From the NCBI RefSeq assembly GCF_902859945.1, contig NZ_CADIKL010000024.1:51261-115260 (forward strand): a stretch of DNA of 64,000 bases. The letters run 5' to 3'. Under the pieces are notes generated by a model, which was not told the DNA's origin, did no database searches, and was given only the letters and a program-made list of their open reading frames with translations. Made by a program: the position numbers and the translations under genes. The stretch comes from Paraburkholderia caffeinitolerans (GTDB lineage Bacteria; Pseudomonadota; Gammaproteobacteria; Burkholderiales; Burkholderiaceae). Positions 18,326 to 27,117 of the stretch are shown here, in pieces. The number at the start of each line of letters is the position of its first letter. Position 1 is the stretch's first letter.

Positions 18326-20197
18326 TCACCCATCGTCTTTCTCGTCCGCGCGCTCTTGCTTGTAGCGCGCCTCGAAATCGTGCAGGCGCGCATCGATCGT
18401 CGACAAATCGTAGAACCCCACCGACTTCATGTCGCGCGCTTCCTTGAGCTGCCGGATCGCCGACGGCCACGCGCCGTCGAGCGCGAACTTCTCCGCGAGC
18501 GCGCGCCGCTGCGTGAGCAGGTCGCCCAGCCCCGCGCTCGACTGAGCGAGATACTGCCACCATGCCCCCTCACGCGGCTCGGACTCGGTCTCGCGACGCG
18601 CGAGCATCTGCGCCTCCTTGAAGCGGCGCGCGTCGATCAGTGCCTGCAACAGACCGTCGGTGGCCGCATGCGACGCGGGCCACGCCGCATGTGCGGCCTG
18701 CGCGAGCCGCACCGCTTCGTCGGCGTGGCCCGCGCGCCGCGCGATCTCGGCGGCCAGCACGTCGAGGCTCGGCGAGCTGCGGATTTTGCCGCCCCCGCTG
18801 CTGCCCCCACGGCTGCCGTCCGCCGCCTCGAAGCGGGCGAACGACGCGCGCGCATTCGCAAGCGACGCCACCGCATCGTCGTAGCGCTCGACGCGCATTT
18901 GCGCATAGGCAATGCCATACCAGTTCGCCGCCACGTTGAGCGCGACGCGATCGTCGATCTCGACGCGCAGGCGCGCAATCTCATCGAGGTAGTCGCCGCG
19001 CAAACGGTCCTGGAGCACTCGCACGCGCGCGCGCACGAAACCGTATTCGGGCGACTGGCGCGGCTGCCGGTAAGCCGCGCGGCGAGCGCGATCCTCCATG
19101 TCGGCGATGCGCGAGATGGTGAGCGGGTGCGTGCGCGCGTAGGCCGGCACGCCAGTGTCGCCCAGCGACGCGCGTTCGAGCCGCTCGAAGAACGCCACCA
19201 TGCCCCAGGGATCGTAGCCAGCGCCCGCCAGCAGCTTGAAGCCGACGCGGTCCGCCTCATGCTCGGCGGCGCGCGAGAAGCGCAACTGGCTGTCGACGGC
19301 GTAGGCCTGGCTGCCTATGGCGATCGCACTGCCGAGGTCGCCGCTGCGTGCCAGCACGCCCGCGAGAATGCCGAACAAAATGCCCGCGAGCGCGGCATAG
19401 CCCGAGCGCTCGTTCTGCGAAAGCATGCGCGCGATGTGCCGCTGGAGCACGTGGCCCATTTCGTGGCCGAGCACGGAAGCCAGCTCCGACTCGGTCTGCG
19501 TGGCCACGATCAGCCCCGTGTTCACACCGATGAAGCCGCCCGGCAGCGAGAACGCATTGATCTGCCCATCGCGCATGGCGAACAGATCGAAGTCCGGCCG
19601 ATATCCGCCGATGAACTGCGCCGCCGCCGAAGCCGAAAGGCGCTCCGCCACCGAATTGAGATAGTCGTGCACGAGCCAGTCGCCGACGTAGTCGGGATCG
19701 CGCCGGATCTCGCGCATCACGCGCTCGCCGATGCGGCGCTCGGCCTGCGGCGTGAGCTTGCCGCCCGAGCCGTCGCCGAGGTCGGGCAGTTGCGGGACCC
19801 AGGCGGGCGTACGCGCACCGGCGTTGCCGCGTGCGCCCGAGATGCCTGAGGAGTCGGCGAATTGCCCTGATCCGGACGTGCCGAAACGGCTCTGCGCACC
19901 GCCATACGTGCCGAATACGCCCTGCGTGATCGAGGCTGGAATGGCGAAGCCGGCTTCATCGTCGAGCGGGCCGCTCACGAGCGCGGGCGCATTGGGGGCA
20001 AGCGTAGCGACGCCCGGCCTAGCGACGGCGCCCGGCCTGGCCGCCCCCGTGGCGGGCGCACTCGCCGCATGAAGATCGAGCACGGCCGCGCGCGCAGACG
20101 ACGCCCCCGCCCCACCGCCCGGCGCCTGCGAGTGCGCTTGCGGCGTAACGGCGAGCGACGTGCACAACCACGCAGCAAGCAGCCGTTTCAGATGCAT
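18326..20197 (-). CDS. M48 family metalloprotease with TPR region (BepA/YfgC-like)
   Basis: Periplasmic zinc protease, 623 residues from the ATG at 20197, chosen because it begins directly with a signal peptide (HLKRLLAAWLCTSLAV). The zinc site is H245-E-M-G-H249 with the third ligand Glu in the downstream EHEADRVGF motif. The C-terminal half (about 350-600) is helical and repeat-like, consistent with TPRs. BepA relatives check the assembly of outer-membrane proteins such as LptD. There is a Ser/Ala-rich low-complexity part between signal peptide and protease domain. Convergent with the uncharacterised gene before it, and divergent from moaC. Confidence 0.9.
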   Translation of the reverse strand: MHLKRLLAAWLCTSLAVTPQAHSQAPGGGAGASSARAAVLDLHAASAPATGAARPGAVARPGVATLAPNAPALVSGPLDDEAGFAIPASITQGVFGTYGGAQSRFGTSGSGQFADSSGISGARGNAGARTPAWVPQLPDLGDGSGGKLTPQAERRIGERVMREIRRDPDYVGDWLVHDYLNSVAERLSASAAAQFIGGYRPDFDLFAMRDGQINAFSLPGGFIGVNTGLIVATQTESELASVLGHEMGHVLQRHIARMLSQNERSGYAALAGILFGILAGVLARSGDLGSAIAIGSQAYAVDSQLRFSRAAEHEADRVGFKLLAGAGYDPWGMVAFFERLERASLGDTGVPAYARTHPLTISRIADMEDRARRAAYRQPRQSPEYGFVRARVRVLQDRLRGDYLDEIARLRVEIDDRVALNVAANWYGIAYAQMRVERYDDAVASLANARASFARFEAADGSRGGSSGGGKIRSSPSLDVLAAEIARRAGHADEAVRLAQAAHAAWPASHAATDGLLQALIDARRFKEAQMLARRETESEPREGAWWQYLAQSSAGLGDLLTQRRALAEKFALDGAWPSAIRQLKEARDMKSVGFYDLSTIDARLHDFEARYKQERADEKDDG

Positions 20198-20550
20198 TGA
20201 TGACAGGATCGAAGAATGCAGGACGCTGGCCTGGCGGCAGGAATTCATCTTGTGCCGCCTGCGCCGACTGGCCGATTGTAGCCCGGTGCGAGAGCCCCGG
20301 AAGCTGCACGATCCCAATGGAAGCGCAGCCGCAATAATGCGCGAGAGCCATCGCCGGGTCGCCACGCTCCGCGATCGACCGGATGCTCACACGGAGCCGA
20401 AGATCTTCTTTCGCTTAAGATATCGACGTGAAAGATTCACTCCGAGCTTACAATGCCAGAACCTTGGCGCAGCACCTGCCTCGATAGCAAATACACGGCA
20501 CGTCGAGCAAAATCTTGCTAATTCGCGCCCCCATCACGAAAGAACCCACC
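20198..20550. other. Divergent intergenic region, M48 protease / moaC
   Basis: 353 nt with no supported gene. A TACAAT at 20449-20454 is a possible -10 for moaC, but no good -35 is seen. Confidence 0.45.
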
Positions 20551-21030
20551 ATGCCTGAACTCACGCATTTCGACGCCGCAGGCGACGCGCACATGGTCGA
20601 CGTCGGCGGCAAGGCCGAGACCCGACGCATCGCCGTGGCGAGCGGCACGATCCGCATGCTGCCCGCCACCTTCGCGCTGGTGCGCGACGGCAACGCGAAG
20701 AAAGGCGATGTGATTGGCATTGCGCGCATCGCCGCGATCCAGGGCGCCAAACGCACCTCGGATTTGATTCCGCTGTGCCATCCGCTCGCGATCACGCGCG
20801 TGAAGGTCGATTTCGTGCTTGATGACGCGCTGCCTGGCGTGCATTGCACGGCGCAAGTGGAGACGCTGGGCCGCACAGGTGTGGAGATGGAAGCGCTGAC
20901 CGCCGTTCAGGTAGGCCTCTTGACGGTCTACGACATGTGCAAGGCGGTGGATCGCGGCATGACGATCACCGATGTGCGCGTGCTGGAGAAGCACGGCGGG
21001 AAGTCGGGAGATTGGGTAGCGGCGGGGTAA
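20551..21030 (+). CDS. moaC: Cyclic pyranopterin monophosphate synthase
   Basis: 159 residues. Acts after MoaA in molybdenum cofactor synthesis, closing the pyranopterin ring. The motifs KKGDVIGIARIAAIQGAKRTSDLIPLCHP, the GVEMEALTAV block and YDMCKAVDRGM carry the conserved catalytic Lys and Asp residues. The ATG at 20551 matches the family start; an in-frame ATG 36 nt upstream is unnecessary. A lone moa gene here; the other cofactor genes are elsewhere. Confidence 0.96.
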   Translation: MPELTHFDAAGDAHMVDVGGKAETRRIAVASGTIRMLPATFALVRDGNAKKGDVIGIARIAAIQGAKRTSDLIPLCHPLAITRVKVDFVLDDALPGVHCTAQVETLGRTGVEMEALTAVQVGLLTVYDMCKAVDRGMTITDVRVLEKHGGKSGDWVAAG

Positions 21031-21127
21031 TGCGAAGTCAAGGCGGAATTAAGGCAACGTCCAAACGCTGAGCGCGTTCGTTGGCCCGCGCAGCGGCGAG
21101 CCGGAGCTCAGCCGCCGCACCTGATAA

Positions 21128-22951
21128 TCAATCGTCCGAATCGTCGTCCGCATCGTTCGATTCTTGCTGGACCTTCGTAGCCGGCATGCCGTACTTCTTC
21201 ACCAGCGCTGCCTTGAAGCCCGCGAGCGCCGGCTCGCCGTCGCAAAGACTGTAGAGCGAGGCCATTTGCGTGGGCCAGTCATGCAGTTCCTGCGCAAAGA
21301 TCTTCAGGCGCTCTACGGTATCGAACGCGCCATCCTGATTCCCATCGAGCGCCTGCAGCACCGCATAGCGGCGCAGCACGGTCTCGCCCGGCAGCAGCGC
21401 AATCGCGCGCTCGTGCGCGGCGAGCTTGGTGGCGAGATCCTGAGCGTCGATCGGCATGAGCGTCGCCATGCCGTAATTGCCCCACGCGCGGAACAGGAAC
21501 GACGGCTGCGCCGCATATTCCTCGGCGGGACGCGAACCGTAGTACAGCACCTCGGCGCGGTTATAGTCGCGCACCACCGGCCACAGCGAGGCAATGCCGC
21601 CGAACACGAGCACTGCATAAACGGCGCGCGTGAGGTTCGGCGGCACGAAACGTAGCGGCTTCGTCTCCAGCAGGCCGAATACGAACATCGCGGGCAGCAG
21701 GAAGAACATGTACTGCTGCGGATACTCGACGAGCGCATGCATGACCAGCGCGCCAATCAACGCAAAACCGAAAATGCGCTCGGCCGTGTGCGGCGCACGC
21801 AGTGCGCGCACGAACCAGGCAACGAGCCCAATTACGACGATCGCGCAGCCCAGCACACCCGTCTTGGCGAGCAAGTCGATGAAGATATCGTGCGAGTTGT
21901 TGGCGATCTCGACGCCGCCCAGCGTGCGCGCGAGCTCGAACTGATGGATCGGGAAATCGCCCCAGCCCACGCCCAGCAGCGGATGCGTCTTGAACATCGT
22001 CCAGCCGTAGCGCCACAGCGCGATGCGCGGCGCGATCTGGCCGGCGTCCTTGAAGCGGTCGGCCGCCGACTGGTCGAGCAGCAGCCCGTAGTGGACGTTG
22101 GCCCAGCGCACGAGCCCATTTACGGCGAAGAAAATCACGAACAGCACGATGGGTACGACCCAGGCCCGCGCGTTGCCGACTCGCGCGCCCGCACCGCCCG
22201 CCTCGTCGTCGGCCCGCACGCCGCGCGTTGCGGACAGTGCCATCCAGAGCCCCGCGACGACGATCACAGCCATCTGCAGCCACGGGCCGCGCGACACGGT
22301 AAGCGCGAGGCCGCCTGAGTAGACGACCGAAAGCACGACCCACAACAGGACGTTCAGGCGACGCGTCTGCACGAGATACAGCGCCGCTGCCGTCGCGAAC
22401 GCGATGTAGGTCGCGAGGTGGTTGGCCTGCGCCATGTTGCCGAACGGCCGCCGGTCGAACCGCACGTTGTAGGCAACGACGAGCGGCGTGACCTTCGTTT
22501 CGAGATGCAGCAGTTGAATGACCTGGCAGAACACTGCGAACAGGCCGCCGATCACGAGCGCCCAGGCGCCCCACACCATCGCCGTGCGCGTGAGGTTCAC
22601 GCGCGTGATGCCATAGCCCGCGTGGACGGCCATGCAGGCGGCCAGCAGATAGCCCACGCCCAGCCAGTTCATCGACGGTTGCTCGATCGGCAGCGCGAGG
22701 GTTTGCACGACAAGCAGCAAACCGAAGGCGAGCGGCACAAGCGCGACCGCCGGCGAAGCAAAGTCGCGCGCCGGCCGCGCGGAGCGCACCAGCAACCAGA
22801 CCCCGGCGCCGACCATCAGATACAGTGCCAGCGCCGTGAATTCGGAATAGAACGTGGGGATGGGATACGTGTGGACGACGACCGCATACGGCAGGATCAG
22901 TGCAACGGCCAGCAGGACGAACGTAAGGTAACGCGCAAAAGGAGAAGGCAT
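21128..22951 (-). CDS. pglL: PglL-type O-oligosaccharyltransferase (Wzy_C / O-antigen ligase family)
   Basis: 607 residues from the ATG at 22951 (GGAGAAGG is nearby). About 11-12 membrane segments fill the first 420 residues, with a large periplasmic loop including the GVGWGDFPIHQFE stretch, where PglL and WaaL ligases keep their catalytic histidine. A soluble C-terminal part follows. PglL enzymes move a lipid-linked glycan as a block onto serine or threonine of pilins and other periplasmic proteins. The pilin gene directly upstream in the same direction is the natural candidate acceptor, as in other neisserial and Burkholderia systems. Confidence 0.87.
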   Translation of the reverse strand: MPSPFARYLTFVLLAVALILPYAVVVHTYPIPTFYSEFTALALYLMVGAGVWLLVRSARPARDFASPAVALVPLAFGLLLVVQTLALPIEQPSMNWLGVGYLLAACMAVHAGYGITRVNLTRTAMVWGAWALVIGGLFAVFCQVIQLLHLETKVTPLVVAYNVRFDRRPFGNMAQANHLATYIAFATAAALYLVQTRRLNVLLWVVLSVVYSGGLALTVSRGPWLQMAVIVVAGLWMALSATRGVRADDEAGGAGARVGNARAWVVPIVLFVIFFAVNGLVRWANVHYGLLLDQSAADRFKDAGQIAPRIALWRYGWTMFKTHPLLGVGWGDFPIHQFELARTLGGVEIANNSHDIFIDLLAKTGVLGCAIVVIGLVAWFVRALRAPHTAERIFGFALIGALVMHALVEYPQQYMFFLLPAMFVFGLLETKPLRFVPPNLTRAVYAVLVFGGIASLWPVVRDYNRAEVLYYGSRPAEEYAAQPSFLFRAWGNYGMATLMPIDAQDLATKLAAHERAIALLPGETVLRRYAVLQALDGNQDGAFDTVERLKIFAQELHDWPTQMASLYSLCDGEPALAGFKAALVKKYGMPATKVQQESNDADDDSDD

Positions 22952-23124
22952 GGGAATGGGGGGCGTCGGCAACCGGCGCACTATACAAAACTTTTCCCTC
23001 CCTGTGCGGAAGGTAGACGAATGAAATCCCCCGCATGCGCCAGACATCGCGCGCCGGACGCTCTCCCGGCGGCCGGCGCGCGAATTGTTGCCCCTCACGC
23101 GGGCTTCACAAGTACCTCACGCTC

Positions 23125-23814
23125 TCAAGCCCGGCACTCCGGCGGCGCGAGGTTGGCTGGCAGCGTAGCCGCCTCGACAGGCACCGGACCCACACCCGGT
23201 TCGCCAAGCGAAGAGGCCGACTTGCCGCCCGCGAAGCATTCCCAGGTGAGCGTGCCACCCTGCACGCTGCCTTGCGCGAGCGCCACGCGCGCAGTGGGCG
23301 ATTCGGCGTTGTCGGGCACCGACGGTACGAGCACGATCGTGTTGCTGCCATCGGGCGCGATGCGCGTGGTGAACACCACGGTGATCTGCCCGGTTGTATC
23401 GTCCACCTTCACGGACTCTACGTTGCGCGTGGCCGGTGGCACCGTGTAGCCCGCGCCGAATGCATTGCCGCTTGCGGCGTTCTCGGCCACCGCAAGCCGC
23501 GCCGCGGAAGCCAGCGAGAGACCCTCGCCTACCCGGCTGCGCGCAAGATAGTCCTGATAGGCGGGAATGGCATACGCGGCGATCACGCCGACGATGGCCA
23601 GCACGATCATCAATTCGATGAGCGTGAAACCAGGCGCGGCCCAGCGTCTCGCAAGACGCACGAACGCGCGGCAGGACTGCACAAGCGAAGCTGCGGCGTG
23701 CGTGGCATGGGTGGCCAACGAATGCCGGGGCACGGCGGATGCGGCGGACGCCGCACACGGCCCGGCAAGGCGAGGCGCGCTCGGGCTGGAAAGGGATGGG
23801 GATACGGTCATCAT
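23125..23814 (-). CDS. pilA: Type IV pilin with long leader peptide
   Basis: Major-pilin-like protein, 229 residues from 23814. The prepilin peptidase site is P-G/F-T-L-I-E with Glu at +5, followed by the usual hydrophobic helix (LMIVLAIVGVIAAYAIPAY). The mature protein has a disulphide-ready Cys pair (WEC and PPEC at the C-terminus). AGGAG lies 5 nt before the ATG at 23814 and 8 nt before a second ATG at 23811, so translation from here is favoured, giving a leader of 61-62 residues, much longer than the usual 6-30. An alternative GTG at 23661 would give an 11-residue leader but has no ribosome binding site. Followed by pglL after 173 nt. Confidence 0.88.
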   Translation of the reverse strand: MMTVSPSLSSPSAPRLAGPCAASAASAVPRHSLATHATHAAASLVQSCRAFVRLARRWAAPGFTLIELMIVLAIVGVIAAYAIPAYQDYLARSRVGEGLSLASAARLAVAENAASGNAFGAGYTVPPATRNVESVKVDDTTGQITVVFTTRIAPDGSNTIVLVPSVPDNAESPTARVALAQGSVQGGTLTWECFAGGKSASSLGEPGVGPVPVEAATLPANLAPPECRA

Positions 23815-23835
23815 CAGGGCTCCTGAAACGAGAAA

Positions 23836-23863
23836 CGCCTGCTCACGAAACAGTGAACAGGCG
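23836..23863 (-). terminator. Terminator-like hairpin in the pilin leader
   Basis: CGCCTGTTCAC-N6-GTGAGCAGGCG on the minus strand (one G-U pair), followed by TTTCTCGTTT and then the pilin ribosome binding site. It is either the terC terminator or a regulated attenuator of the pilin. Confidence 0.6.
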
Positions 23864-23997
23864 CTTCGATCGTATCGGCGCCCCCGTTGGCGCAGCAGTC
23901 GGCCGGATGGCTTAGGCCCGGCGCTGTCGGAGTATCGGCTTGGGCGCCGGCCCTCGCAATGGTCCGGTCAGCGCCCGGCGGAACTCCGGCATGACGC

Positions 23998-24708
23998 TCA
24001 ATGCGAGCCCTGCGCGCGCCGCTCATTGCGGCGCTTGAGCAGATGCCCGACCACCACCACCAGAATCGCGCACGCCACACTCATGCCATATTCGGCGGCG
24101 GGCGTATCGAGCAGCGGCCAGCGGTCTCCGGCCGGGTCGTTGATGATCAGCCCGCCCGCGATCCAGCCGAGCAGCGCCGCGCCCAGCGTCACCACCACGG
24201 GATAGCGGTCGAGCAGCCTGAGCACGAGCTGGCTGCCCCACACGATCAGCGGAATGCTCACCATCAGGCCGAAGATAACGAGCGCGATGCGGTGGCGCGG
24301 GTCGGCGGCTTCGGCCGCGCCCGCGATGGCCACGACGTTGTCGAGGCTCATCACCGCATCGGCGACGATGATGGTCTTGATCGCGCTGATCAGCTTGTCG
24401 GAGGGCTTCACATTGGCATGTTCGAGATGCGAAGGCGCGAGCAGGCGCACGCCGATCCACAGCAGCAACAGGCCGCCGGTGAACTTCAGATACGGCACGT
24501 TGAGCAGCACGACCGCAAAAGCGATCAACACGACGCGCAGCACGATCGCACCGACCGTGCCCCAAACAATGCCGCGCAAACGCTGCTGCGCCGGCAGGTC
24601 GCGGCAGGCGAGCGCGATCACCACGGCGTTGTCTCCGCCGAGCAGGATGTCGATGACGATGATCTGAAAAACAGCGCCCCAGTGGAGCGACGTGAAAAAC
24701 TCAAGCAT
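23998..24708 (-). CDS. TerC family integral membrane protein
   Basis: 236 residues from the ATG at 24708. Seven or so membrane helices. Characteristic acidic membrane motifs are DILLGGDNAVVIALA and DAVMSLDNVVAIAGAA, the repeated DN motifs of the TerC family. These proteins (Alx, MeeF, YkoY relatives) export manganese or help load metal into exoenzymes. The hydrophobic frame continues 29 codons upstream, but that part overlaps a strong terminator and I leave it out. Downstream of sucCD, with its own leader. Confidence 0.9.
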   Translation of the reverse strand: MLEFFTSLHWGAVFQIIVIDILLGGDNAVVIALACRDLPAQQRLRGIVWGTVGAIVLRVVLIAFAVVLLNVPYLKFTGGLLLLWIGVRLLAPSHLEHANVKPSDKLISAIKTIIVADAVMSLDNVVAIAGAAEAADPRHRIALVIFGLMVSIPLIVWGSQLVLRLLDRYPVVVTLGAALLGWIAGGLIINDPAGDRWPLLDTPAAEYGMSVACAILVVVVGHLLKRRNERRAQGSH

Positions 24709-24774
24709 GAAAGCGGCGGAAAACCGTGAATGACTGCGACAAGGCGCGGCCGGCGGGAAAAACAGCCGCGCCAG

Positions 24775-24811
24775 AAAAAAAAGCGAGGGAGCCATGACTG
24801 ACTTCCTCGCT
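24775..24811 (-). terminator. Intrinsic terminator after sucCD
   Basis: Minus-strand stem of 13 pairs with one mismatch (24782-24794 with 24799-24811, GTCA loop) followed by eight T. A second hairpin (CGGAACC...GGTTTCCG) lies just before it at about 24820-24842. Confidence 0.88.
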
Positions 24812-24924
24812 TCTGTCCGGAAACCTCGTGAAAGGGTTCCGCAAGCATATCAAAAACCGCTGGCCACCCGCGCATCACAGCACACGCGGGCGCGCAGCCA
24901 ATTTTGAAATTTACAGCATCGAAA

Positions 24925-25806
24925 TTACAGAATCGACTTCAGCAGACGACCCATTTCCGACGGGTTGCGCGTCACCTTGATGCCGCAGCCGTCCATGATT
25001 TCCAGCTTCGCGTCGGCCGTATCCGCACCGCCCGAGATCAGCGCGCCGGCGTGGCCCATGCGCTTGCCCGGAGGCGCCGTGACGCCCGCGATGAAGCCAA
25101 CCACCGGCTTCTTCATGTTGTCCTTGATCCAGTAAGCGGCGTTGGCTTCGTCCGGACCGCCAATCTCGCCGATCATGATCACGGCGTCCGTATCCGGATC
25201 GTCGTTGAACATCTTCATGACGTCGATGTGCTTCAGACCGTTGATCGGGTCGCCGCCGATACCGACTGCCGACGACTGGCCGAGGCCGAGCGCCGTCAGT
25301 TGGCCCACCGCTTCGTACGTGAGCGTGCCCGAACGCGACACGACGCCGATGCGGCCCTTCTTGTGGATGTGACCCGGCATGATGCCGATCTTCAGCTCGT
25401 CCGGCGTGATCGTGCCGGGGCAGTTCGGGCCGAGGAGCAGCGTCTTGCGGCCTTCGCGGCGCATACGGTCCTTGACTTCGATCATGTCGCGGACGGGGAT
25501 GCCTTCCGTGATGCAGATCGCGAGATCGAGATCGGCCTCGACGGCTTCCCAGATCGCAGCGGCTGCGCCTGCGGGCGGCACGTAGATGACCGAAACGGTC
25601 GCGCCGGTGGCTTCCTTCGCTTCACGCACGTTCGCGTAAATAGGAATGCCCTCGAAGTCCTCGCCGGCCTTCTTCGGGTTCACGCCCGCGACGAACGCTT
25701 CGCGGCCGTTGGCGTATTCACGGCATGCGCGCGTGTGGAACTGACCGGTCTTGCCGGTAATGCCCTGCGTGATGACCTTGGTGTCTTTGTTGATCAGAAT
25801 CGACAT
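24925..25806 (-). CDS. sucD: Succinyl-CoA ligase (ADP-forming), alpha subunit
   Basis: 293 residues. With SucC it converts succinyl-CoA to succinate while making ATP in the TCA cycle. The CoA-binding N-terminal domain (ITQGITGKTGQFHT, GVNPKKAGEDFEGIP) and the phospho-acceptor His252 in MGHAGALISGG are clear. The gene follows sucC after 94 nt, and the pair ends at a strong terminator. Confidence 0.97.
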   Translation of the reverse strand: MSILINKDTKVITQGITGKTGQFHTRACREYANGREAFVAGVNPKKAGEDFEGIPIYANVREAKEATGATVSVIYVPPAGAAAAIWEAVEADLDLAICITEGIPVRDMIEVKDRMRREGRKTLLLGPNCPGTITPDELKIGIMPGHIHKKGRIGVVSRSGTLTYEAVGQLTALGLGQSSAVGIGGDPINGLKHIDVMKMFNDDPDTDAVIMIGEIGGPDEANAAYWIKDNMKKPVVGFIAGVTAPPGKRMGHAGALISGGADTADAKLEIMDGCGIKVTRNPSEMGRLLKSIL

Positions 25807-25900
25807 GTATTGACCTCTGTTCGTTTGGCGTCGCGCGTCGCGTCAGCCGGGGAAACCCAAGCCTCCGCGCCGGCACGATGCCACTCGTATCCGCTGAAAA

Positions 25901-27067
25901 TTACTTGCCTTCGGTAGCCGCGACGACCTTCCGCGCAGCCTCTTCCATGCTGTCCGCCGAAATGATCGGCAGGCCCGAATCGGCCAGCATCTTCTTGCCG
26001 AGGTCCTCGTTCGTGCCCTTCATGCGCACGACGAGCGGCACATTCAGGTTCACGGCCTTCGAACCGGCGATCACGCCTTCCGCGATCACGTCGCAGCGCA
26101 TGATGCCGCCGAAGATGTTCACGAGGATCGCCTTCAGGCCCGGGTTCTTGAGCATGAGCTTGAACGCTTCGGTGACCTTCTCGGTCGTGGCGCCGCCGCC
26201 GACGTCCAGGAAGTTCGCCGGCTCGCCGCCGAACAGCTTGATGGTGTCCATCGTCGCCATTGCGAGGCCTGCGCCGTTCACGAGACAGCCGATGTTGCCG
26301 TCGAGCGAGATGTACGCGAGATCGAACTTCGAGGCTTCGACTTCAGCCGGATCTTCTTCGTCCAGGTCGCGGTAAGCGACGATTTCCGGGTGGCGGAACA
26401 GCGCGTTCGAATCGAAGTTGAACTTCGCGTCGAGTGCGATGACCTTGCCGTCGCCGCTGACGTTCAGCGGGTTGATTTCGGCCAGCGACGCATCGGTTTC
26501 CCAGAATGCCTTGTACAGGCCTTGCAGGATCGCGCGAGCTTGCGGAATCGAAGCAGCCGGCACGCCGATTTTCGCGGCGAGGTCGTCGGCTTGGGCGTCG
26601 AGCAGACCGGTCGACGGCTCGACGATGACCTTGTGGATCAGTTCCGGATGCTTTTCCGCAACTTCTTCGATGTCCATGCCGCCTTCGCTCGAACCCATCA
26701 GAACGATCTTTTGCGACACGCGGTCAACGACGAGGCTGACATACAGTTCCTGCTTGATGTCGGCGCCTTCTTCGATCAGCAGACGGTTGACGCGCTGGCC
26801 TTCCGGACCGGTCTGGTGCGTGACGAGCTGCATGCCGAGGATCTGGCTCGCGTATTCGCGAACCTGTTCCAGCGACTTCGCCACCTTCACACCACCACCC
26901 TTGCCGCGGCCGCCCGCGTGAATCTGCGCCTTGACGACCCACACCGGACCGCCCAGCTCTTGAGCGGCCTTGACCGCGTCGTCCACCGAAAACACCGGGA
27001 TGCCGCGCGGTACCGCGACTCCGAATTTCCGCAGGATTTCCTTACCCTGGTACTCGTGAATCTTCAT
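25901..27067 (-). CDS. sucC: Succinyl-CoA ligase (ADP-forming), beta subunit
   Basis: 388 residues with an N-terminal ATP-grasp domain (MKIHEYQGKEILRKFGV, the KAQIHAGGRGKGGGVK loop, EINPLNVS) and a C-terminal CoA-ligase domain (LVNGAGLAMATMDTIKLFGG, VNIFGGIMRCDVIAEG). AAGGA lies before the ATG at 27067. Length and sequence are typical. First gene of sucCD. Confidence 0.97.
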   Translation of the reverse strand: MKIHEYQGKEILRKFGVAVPRGIPVFSVDDAVKAAQELGGPVWVVKAQIHAGGRGKGGGVKVAKSLEQVREYASQILGMQLVTHQTGPEGQRVNRLLIEEGADIKQELYVSLVVDRVSQKIVLMGSSEGGMDIEEVAEKHPELIHKVIVEPSTGLLDAQADDLAAKIGVPAASIPQARAILQGLYKAFWETDASLAEINPLNVSGDGKVIALDAKFNFDSNALFRHPEIVAYRDLDEEDPAEVEASKFDLAYISLDGNIGCLVNGAGLAMATMDTIKLFGGEPANFLDVGGGATTEKVTEAFKLMLKNPGLKAILVNIFGGIMRCDVIAEGVIAGSKAVNLNVPLVVRMKGTNEDLGKKMLADSGLPIISADSMEEAARKVVAATEGK

Positions 27068-27117
27068 GCGTGATTCCTTCAGTCTGAGAGTTGGAGTGAA
27101 CTTCGATTCCGCTGTTG

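Noticed and set aside
23864..23997. Cyclic di-GMP-I riboswitch upstream of the pilin
   Set aside because: The CCTAAG element and nested stems are suggestive, but the conserved ACGCAAAGCC core and GAAA loop are missing, so I list only a structured leader as a finding.
24709..24795. Longer terC start at 24795
   Set aside because: It would translate through the strong sucCD terminator hairpin and its T tract; the ATG at 24708 fits the family.
24709..24924. Manganese (yybP-ykoY) riboswitch ahead of terC
   Set aside because: TerC genes often have one, but the conserved GGGGAGUAG and CAUACG-type loops are not present; the hairpins are better explained as the sucCD terminator.
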